In this document: positions 30,467 through 34,626 of the stretch, piece after piece
How the letters are laid out: every line of letters begins with the position of its first letter
Numbering within the stretch: the stretch's first letter is position 1
Assembly (NCBI GenBank): GCA_048772705.1
Contig: JBLWGC010000167.1
Span: forward strand, 1-34,626
Origin: Leidyana gryllorum EB-2025a
Lineage: Eukaryota > Apicomplexa
DNA length: 34,626 nt
Direction: 5' to 3'
The notes under the pieces: generated by a model
What the model was told of the DNA's origin: nothing
The model's input: the letters and a program-made list of their open reading frames with translations, nothing else
Databases searched by the model: none
Program-made: the position numbers and the translations under genes

Positions 30467-30556
30467 TCAACTCGACTTGCGCGGCAGTGGCTCCCCATAC
30501 AGCCAGCAAGCTTGCCTTATTGCATCCAGTGGCTGACCGAATGCCGATACAATGGC

Positions 30557-30636
30557 TGACAAGAGTGGGATTCGAACCCACGCCCTTTCGGACTGCGGCC
30601 TGAACACAGCGCCTTAGACCACTCGGCCATCTTGCC
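30557..30636 (-). tRNA. tRNA-Leu(CAG)
   Basis: Complete, as 22170. Leads a full Leu-Asp-Val-Gln cassette (30557-31063). Confidence 0.94.
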
Positions 30637-30727
30637 GCACCGTTGTTGGCTCGTCGCTCCACGCTTTTTTGTCCGTGAGCCAAAATAGCAAGACTTCTGA
30701 GGCTGAAGGCCGCCGTGTTTGCGAGCG

Positions 30728-30799
30728 TCCGAGATAGTATAGTGGTTAGTATTTCCGCCTGTCACGCGGAAGACCCGGGTTCGATTCCCGGTCTCGGAG
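30728..30799 (+). tRNA. tRNA-Asp(GTC)
   Basis: Every stem pairs; A box TAGTATAGTGG, B box GGTTCGATTCC. Reference copy. Confidence 0.96.
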
Positions 30800-30854
30800 C
30801 ACAGTTGATTTCGCTTAAGATTCTCCCCTTTGGTTCCCGCTGAAAGTTGCGAGC

Positions 30855-30928
30855 TACAGCCACCGAGGATCGAACTCGGGACCTTCTGCGTGTGAAGCAG
30901 ACGTCAGTGACCACTAGACCATGGCTGC
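30855..30928 (-). tRNA. tRNA-Val(CAC)
   Basis: Loop TTCACAC. One extra base between D-arm and anticodon stem (CACTGACG), giving 74 nt. Confidence 0.85.
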
Positions 30929-30991
30929 AGCGAAGGTCCCGCAGACCAAGAGAAGTGGCGAGGTTTTACGAAGTAGTGAGGATTAGTTGTG

Positions 30992-31063
30992 AGGTCGCGC
31001 CGGGAATCGAACCCAGGTCGGGAGATTCAGAGTCTCCAGTGCTAACCACTACACCACGCAACC
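30992..31063 (-). tRNA. tRNA-Gln(CTG)
   Basis: Perfect acceptor and loop CTCTGAA; B box GGTTCGATTCC. Confidence 0.96.
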
Positions 31064-31183
31064 CATTCAATCCTTCCCAAAAAAGAGTTGGTAGAGCCAT
31101 CCGGACTAGCGCTACCTCAACTAGATCATCAGGATACGTGTTACCAGAGACACACGCCTTTTTCCCCAGTTCGCAAACCCCGT

Positions 31184-31256
31184 GCAGCCATGGTCTAGTG
31201 GTTACGACGTCTGCTTCACACACAGAAGTTCCCGAGTTTGATCCCCGGTGGCTGTA
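31184..31256 (+). tRNA. tRNA-Val(CAC)
   Basis: Loop TTCACAC; stem TCTGC/ACAGA has one mismatch and the B box is AGTTTGATCC. Confidence 0.78.
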
Positions 31257-31311
31257 GCTCGCAACTTTCAGGGAGAACCAAAGGAAACAATCCTAAGCGC
31301 AACCAAGTGTG

Positions 31312-31382
31312 CTCCGAGACCGGGAATCGACCCTGGTCTTCCGCGTGATAGGCGCAAATCCTAATCGCTATACCATCTCGGA
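31312..31382 (-). tRNA. tRNA-Asp with ATC anticodon
   Basis: Loop CTATCAC on an Asp body with full acceptor and A box. T-arm one base short (CAGGGTCGATTCCC). Anticodon variant shared with 21207 and 32577. Confidence 0.7.
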
Positions 31383-31499
31383 CGCTCCGGAGTTACTAAG
31401 TCCGAATCTGTATCAGAGATCCACTCACTTGATCATACCGACATTCCATATTTTCCAAGACGGCACGGCTCTCGGCCGAAGCCCCAACTCAACCACTCG

Positions 31500-31572
31500 T
31501 CCACTGTAGTCTAAGTGGCTAGGATATGCGGCTCTCACCCGCACGATCCGGGTTCAAGTCGCGGCAGTGGAA
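31500..31572 (+). tRNA. tRNA-Glu(CTC)
   Basis: Loop CTCTCAC; one T-stem change (GTCGCGG). Confidence 0.9.
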
Positions 31573-31648
31573 GTCATTGGACCATTCGAGCAAAGTGCTC
31601 CAGTAACCTCCGTCAATAGTGACTGACTCGTGATCTTTGGCGTGCATT

Positions 31649-31720
31649 GCCTTCTTAGCTTAGGGGCAGAGCATTCGCTTAGTAAGCGAAAGGTCGCCGG
31701 TTCGATTCCGGCAGAAGGCT
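31649..31720 (+). tRNA. tRNA-Thr(AGT)
   Basis: Reference Thr: acceptor GCCTTCT/AGAAGGC, stem TTCGC/GCGAA, loop TTAGTAA, T-arm GCCGGTTCGATTCCGGC. Confidence 0.96.
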
Positions 31721-31769
31721 TTGGTCACGACCCAATCAATTCTATAGCTGTTTCCCTCCTGCGCACACT

Positions 31770-31841
31770 TCGCAGTGCGTCGTTTCGATCGACGGACCTT
31801 TGGGTTATGAGCCCAACACTCTTCCACTGAGCTATACTGCT
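31770..31841 (-). tRNA. Initiator tRNA-Met(CAT), acceptor damaged
   Basis: Loop CTCATAA and T-loop ATCGAAA kept. AGCAGTA against CACTGCG mispairs at both ends, losing the A1:T72 initiator pair. Confidence 0.75.
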
Positions 31842-31974
31842 TAGTCTGCAACATGGAAGAGGAAGCCGAAATACGATTCTCGAAATGTTAATTGCCTTGA
31901 GTGCCGAAGTGGTAACGAGGTGGCTGTGTTACTTCTAAAACTGCTTATCCCATGGGGTCAACCGACAACCAAGA

Positions 31975-32046
31975 GGGCTGTTCTGGGAATCGAACCCAGG
32001 ACTCCTTCCACCCTAAGGAAGGATCATACCACTAGACCAAACAGCC
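31975..32046 (-). tRNA. tRNA-Pro(AGG)
   Basis: Only Pro(AGG) with full acceptor GGCTGTT/AACAGCC and T-arm CTGGGTTCGATTCCCAG. Confidence 0.96.
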
Positions 32047-32134
32047 GCCTAGCCGGTGGTTCAACCCGCTGGGTACAGTCGAGAGACTCGTCTCACTATG
32101 TGAAGTATCACTCAATGCCATGAGGTAGGCACAG

Positions 32135-32207
32135 CGGGAGGCTAGCCCAGATGATGAAACGGTGCTTAGTATACGAAAGGTTCTGGGATCGATTCTCAGC
32201 CCATCCG
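32135..32207 (+). pseudogene. tRNA-Ala-derived pseudogene
   Basis: GGGAGGCTAGCCCAGATGAT, then loop TTAGTAT in a failed stem and GGGATCGATTCTCAG. Follows the Ala genes throughout. Confidence 0.5.
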
Positions 32208-32302
32208 AACTACATAGATGGAACCCTCGCCGGAGTAGTCTACTTGGCCTATCAACGCTGTCTGCCAAAACCATCAAGTACTTGGCCAATCACCACTCTA
32301 CT

Positions 32303-32382
32303 TCCGGTGGGACGGAATCGAACCGCCGACTATCTGATGCCAGCACTACAGTCAGATGCTCTACCAACTGAGCTACCCCCGG
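32303..32382 (-). tRNA. tRNA-Tyr(GTA) with short intron
   Basis: Acceptor CCGGGGG/CCACCGG (one mismatch), D-arm TAGCTCAGTTGGTAGAGC, anticodon stem TCTGA/TCAGA, B box GGTTCGATTCC. The interval between stem halves is 14 bases (CTGTAGTGCTGGCA), fitting a 7-base loop with GTA plus a 7-base intron after position 37. Only Tyr gene here. Confidence 0.85.
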
Positions 32383-32425
32383 CCGTCCAACAGCTCCGGG
32401 GTTCGAACGGCTCAACCCCAGATCC

Positions 32426-32482
32426 TCGCCCTTTCGGACTGCGGTCTGAGCACAGCGCCTTAGACAACTCGGCCATCTTGCC
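32426..32482 (-). pseudogene. tRNA-Leu(CAG), 3' part replaced
   Basis: 5' part and stem CTGTG/CGCAG with loop CTCAGAC are Leu; the T-arm is replaced by GGATCTGGGGTTGAGCC sequence adjoining Tyr. Confidence 0.6.
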
Positions 32483-32576
32483 ACAATGTTGTTGGTTCGC
32501 CGCTCCACGCGTTTTCTGTGCTTGGAATCTCAAAATGGAAGGACTTTTGGGGTTGGAGGCCGGCGTGTGCAGAGCG

Positions 32577-32647
32577 TCCGAGATAGTATAGTGGTTAGTT
32601 CTTTCGCCTATCACGCGGAAAAGCAGGGTCGATTCCCGGTCTCGGGG
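32577..32647 (+). tRNA. tRNA-Asp with ATC anticodon
   Basis: Loop CTATCAC, A box intact. T-arm AGGGTCGATTCCC one base short and pair 1 altered (TCTCGGG). Confidence 0.68.
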
Positions 32648-32702
32648 GACAGTTTGTTGCGCTTAGGATTGTTTCCTTTGGATCTCGCTGAAAGTTGCGA
32701 GC

Positions 32703-32775
32703 TACAGCCACCGAGGATCGAACTCGGGACCTTCTGCGCGTTAAGCAGACGTCGTAACGACTAGACTATGGCTGT
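32703..32775 (-). tRNA. tRNA-Val(AAC)
   Basis: Loop TTAACGC. Starts ACAGCCA, so unlike the others its first pair is A-T and the acceptor is perfect. A box changed to AGTCTAGTCG. Confidence 0.85.
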
Positions 32776-32868
32776 ACGGAGCTTCGTGAAAGTGGCGTAT
32801 GTCTTTCGAATCACGTATCCGATGAGCCTGGTTCTATGAACCGGTCTGTATGCTCACAGAATTCGGAC

Positions 32869-32934
32869 GGCATGTAGTAGCTCATTTAGAGAACATCTAA
32901 CGCTCCTGTTACATTTCATCCTGATTCATGCCCC
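32869..32934 (+). pseudogene. tRNA-like remnant, diverged
   Basis: GTAGTAGCTCATTTAGAG and AACATCTAACGCTCCTG then GATTCATGCCCC align to 10709 at lower identity. Confidence 0.25.
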
Positions 32935-32960
32935 ATTGCCTTGAAAGCTACTTGCAGATT

Positions 32961-33030
32961 TTCCGAGTCGTCTAGTGGTTGCAACAGCCAGCTGTGGCCG
33001 TGCGAAGCCAGTCTCGCTGCTCGACCAATA
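32961..33030 (+). pseudogene. tRNA-His(GTG)-like, degenerate
   Basis: A box TCGTCTAGTGG; loop CTGTGGC with stem mismatches (GCCAG/CGTGC). T-arm region GTCTCGCTGCTCGACC does not fold. Confidence 0.5.
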
Positions 33031-33099
33031 TGTCTCCGGTGTCTCTAATGGAACTCTCTCTTGATGGTTGTACACTTTCATTCGACGGCTCCGTTGATT

Positions 33100-33172
33100 G
33101 GCGCTATGGCCTAATGGATATGGCATTGGTCTACGGAACCGGGGATTCTGGGTTCGAGTCCCAGTAGCGTCT
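33100..33172 (+). tRNA. tRNA-Arg(ACG)
   Basis: Best Arg(ACG): loop CTACGGA, acceptor GGCGCTA/TAGCGTC, B box GGTTCGAGTCC. Confidence 0.94.
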
Positions 33173-33317
33173 GGGCGACTGGTCGGGTTCCAGCCCCTCA
33201 CGATTGCTCGACGATTGCTGCAACTCAGTTTTTGTCTCAGCTGGCTTCCTTGTTGTGGATACAGCATCTCCGTGCACCCTTTTGACAGGAGGAGATCCAT
33301 CGAGAGAAGTTCCACTA

Positions 33318-33390
33318 GGGAGTGTATCGCAGCCGGTAGCGCGTAGGTCTCATAATCCTGAAGTCGAGAGTTCGATCCTCTCCACTCCCA
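33318..33390 (+). tRNA. Elongator tRNA-Met(CAT)
   Basis: Loop CTCATAA, perfect acceptor. D-arm reads TATCGCAGCCGG, two changes from 24793. Confidence 0.9.
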
Positions 33391-33434
33391 CGGTCGGAAT
33401 CGAAACCGCCGACCAACTCATCATGCTACCATTT

Positions 33435-33502
33435 TGCAGTCGGGAATCGCACACAGGTTATCTCGATGGCACCGAGCGACTCTTCCACTAGACCACAGAT
33501 GT
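33435..33502 (-). pseudogene. tRNA-Gly(GCC), degenerate
   Basis: A box GGTCTAGTGG kept. Anticodon arm CGCTCGGTGCCATCGAGA mispairs, T-loop TGCGATT, acceptor lost. Its 3' part is one partner of the joint at 24910. Confidence 0.65.
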
Positions 33503-33568
33503 AGAACACGATCTTGTGAATCTTGTACGTGGTGACAGCCAATCCTCTTAAGCCTATCGATGCAACAA

Positions 33569-33640
33569 AGCCTTCTGCCGGAATCGAACCGGCGACTTCT
33601 CGCTTACGAAGCGAACGCTCTGCCCCTAAGCTAAGAAGGC
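33569..33640 (-). tRNA. tRNA-Thr(CGT)
   Basis: Clean CGT copy: loop TTCGTAA, T-arm GCCGGTTCGATTCCGGC. Confidence 0.95.
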
Positions 33641-33733
33641 AACTTAGATGGAGAATCATGTATCAGTTGTATCGACGAAAGTTAGCCGGGGGCATGCTGG
33701 GACCCAGTCGCAGGTTGTCCTGACTACAACGGC

Positions 33734-33813
33734 TGACAAGAATGGGATTCGAACCCACGCCCTTTCGGACTGTGGCCTGAAGACAGCGTTTGAGACGACT
33801 AGGCCATCTTTCC
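33734..33813 (-). tRNA. tRNA-Leu(CAG), degenerate
   Basis: Loop TTCAGGC, stem CTGTC/CACAG with one mismatch, D-arm CTAGTCGTCTCAAACGC mutated, acceptor GGAAAGA/TCTTGTC weakened. Confidence 0.6.
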
Positions 33814-33908
33814 GGAACGTTGTTGGCTCGCCCTTCCACGCGTTTCCTGTACTTGGAATCTCAAAATGGAAGGTCTTCTGGGGTTGGAGGCCGGGGTATT
33901 CACGAGCG

Positions 33909-33980
33909 TCCGAGATAGTATAGTGGTTAGTATTTCCGCCTGTCACGCGGAAGACCCGGGTTCGATTCCCGGTCTCGGAG
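33909..33980 (+). tRNA. tRNA-Asp(GTC)
   Basis: Identical in structure to 30728. No T4 run within 40 bases downstream. Confidence 0.96.
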
Positions 33981-34035
33981 CACAGTTGGTTCCGCTCAAA
34001 ATTGTCTCCTTTGGTTCTCGCTGAAAGTTGCGAGC

Positions 34036-34108
34036 TACAGCCACCGAGGATCGAACTCGGGATCTTCTGCGTGTGAAGCAGACGTCGTGACCGCTAGACC
34101 ATGGCTGC
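34036..34108 (-). tRNA. tRNA-Val(CAC)
   Basis: Loop TTCACAC, acceptor and B box intact; GGTCTAGCGG in the A box. Confidence 0.93.
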
Positions 34109-34229
34109 ACGGGGTTTGCGGACTGGGGAAAAACGCGTGTGTCTCTGGTAACACGTATCCTGATGATCTAGTTGAGGGAGTGCTAGTCCGGATGGCGCTA
34201 CCAACTCTTTTTTTGGGAAGGACTGGATG

Positions 34230-34301
34230 GGTTGCGTGGTGTAGTGGTCAGCACTGGAGACTCTGAATCTCCCGACCTGGGTTCGATTCCCGGCGCGACC
34301 T
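34230..34301 (+). tRNA. tRNA-Gln(CTG)
   Basis: Complete; loop CTCTGAA. Starts an inverted cassette facing the one that begins at 33734. Confidence 0.96.
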
Positions 34302-34364
34302 CAAAACTAGTCCTCACTACTTGGTAAAACCTCGCCACTTCTCTTGGTCTGCGGGACCTTCGCT

Positions 34365-34438
34365 GCAGCCATGGTCTAGTGGTCACGGACGTCTGCTTCA
34401 CACGCAGAAGGTCCCGAGTTCGATCCTCGGTGGCTGTA
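34365..34438 (+). tRNA. tRNA-Val(CAC)
   Basis: Loop TTCACAC; one extra G before the anticodon stem (CACGGACG), 74 nt. Confidence 0.87.
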
Positions 34439-34493
34439 GCTCGCAACTTTCAGCGGGAACCAAAGGGGAGAATCTTAAGCGAAATCAACTGTG

Positions 34494-34565
34494 TTCCGAG
34501 ACCGGGAATCGAACCCGGGTCTTCCGCGTGACAGGCGGAAATACTAACCACTATGCTATCTCGGA
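34494..34565 (-). tRNA. tRNA-Asp(GTC)
   Basis: All stems intact, discriminator A instead of G. The flank running off the window matches the Leu-Asp spacer at 14700-14760, so the cassette continues outside. Confidence 0.93.
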
Positions 34566-34626
34566 CGCTCCCAAACACGCCGGCCTTCAGCCTCAGACGT
34601 CTTACCAGTTTCGAGATTCTAGGGAC

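Noticed and set aside
4116-34565. CRISPR array or bacterial or phage tRNA island
   Set aside because: Repeats are tRNA genes, not uniform short repeats with equal spacers; no CCA is encoded, initiator Met is eukaryotic and Tyr needs an intron.
4116-34565. tRNA-derived SINE family
   Set aside because: Copies lack a shared non-tRNA body, A-rich or simple-repeat tail and target duplications; many isotypes keep full cloverleaves with 3' ends.
4116-34565. Mitochondrial or plastid tRNA insertions
   Set aside because: Isoacceptor sets with ANN anticodons, long Ser variable arms and eukaryotic initiator features are nuclear cytosolic types; no organellar protein or rRNA sequence lies between them.

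Overview
This window is a nuclear tRNA-gene supercluster from a eukaryote, most likely an animal. I see no convincing protein-coding gene. I count about 140 tRNA-shaped loci, some visibly degenerate, plus about 65 fragments and pseudogenes, in mixed order on both strands. From about 4.1 kb to the right edge the density is roughly one per 220 bases. Evidence for a eukaryote: no 3' CCA is encoded; clear A and B boxes; initiator tRNA-Met with A1:T72 and a T-loop reading ATCGAAA; a tRNA-Tyr that needs a short intron; inosine-type ANN anticodons for Ala, Arg, Ile, Leu, Pro, Ser, Thr and Val. The species cannot be read from the sequence.

All 20 amino acids are represented: Gly GCC/TCC; Ser AGA/TGA/CGA/GCT; Thr AGT/TGT/CGT; Val AAC/CAC/TAC; Ala AGC/CGC/TGC; Leu AAG/CAG/CAA/TAA; Arg ACG/TCG/CCT; Pro AGG/CGG; Ile AAT/TAT; Gln CTG/TTG; Lys CTT/TTT; Glu CTC/TTC; Asp GTC and variant ATC; Asn, Cys, Phe, Tyr; initiator and elongator Met. 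His and Trp occur only as degenerate copies.

Layout. 1-4200: tRNA-Gly, then an imperfect palindrome with arms of about 1.36 kb (229-1589 and 2843-4197) around a 1.25 kb spacer. A degenerate tRNA-Lys 3' half and a tRNA-Ser sit at both outer ends. 4.2-9.9 kb: mixed cluster with many one-off isoacceptors. 9.96-28.2 kb: four copies of one tRNA block in alternating orientation (A 9964-12316 direct, B 18063-21246 inverted, C 21816-24865 direct, D 26352-28159 inverted), with a smaller palindrome at 13.2-15.7 kb. 28.2-34.6 kb: more Leu/Asp/Val/Gln, Glu/Lys/Thr/iMet/Pro and Ser/Gly/Cys/Asn cassettes, and the only tRNA-Tyr.

The array appears to evolve by duplication, inversion, deletion and exchange between tRNA bodies. 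Results include chimeric tRNAs, an anticodon arm flipped in place, tandem duplications inside anticodon loops, and tRNA bodies carrying another amino acid's anticodon (Ser body with GCC, twice; Asn body with TTT). Most genes lack a nearby T4 run on the sense strand, so Pol III termination here is an open question.
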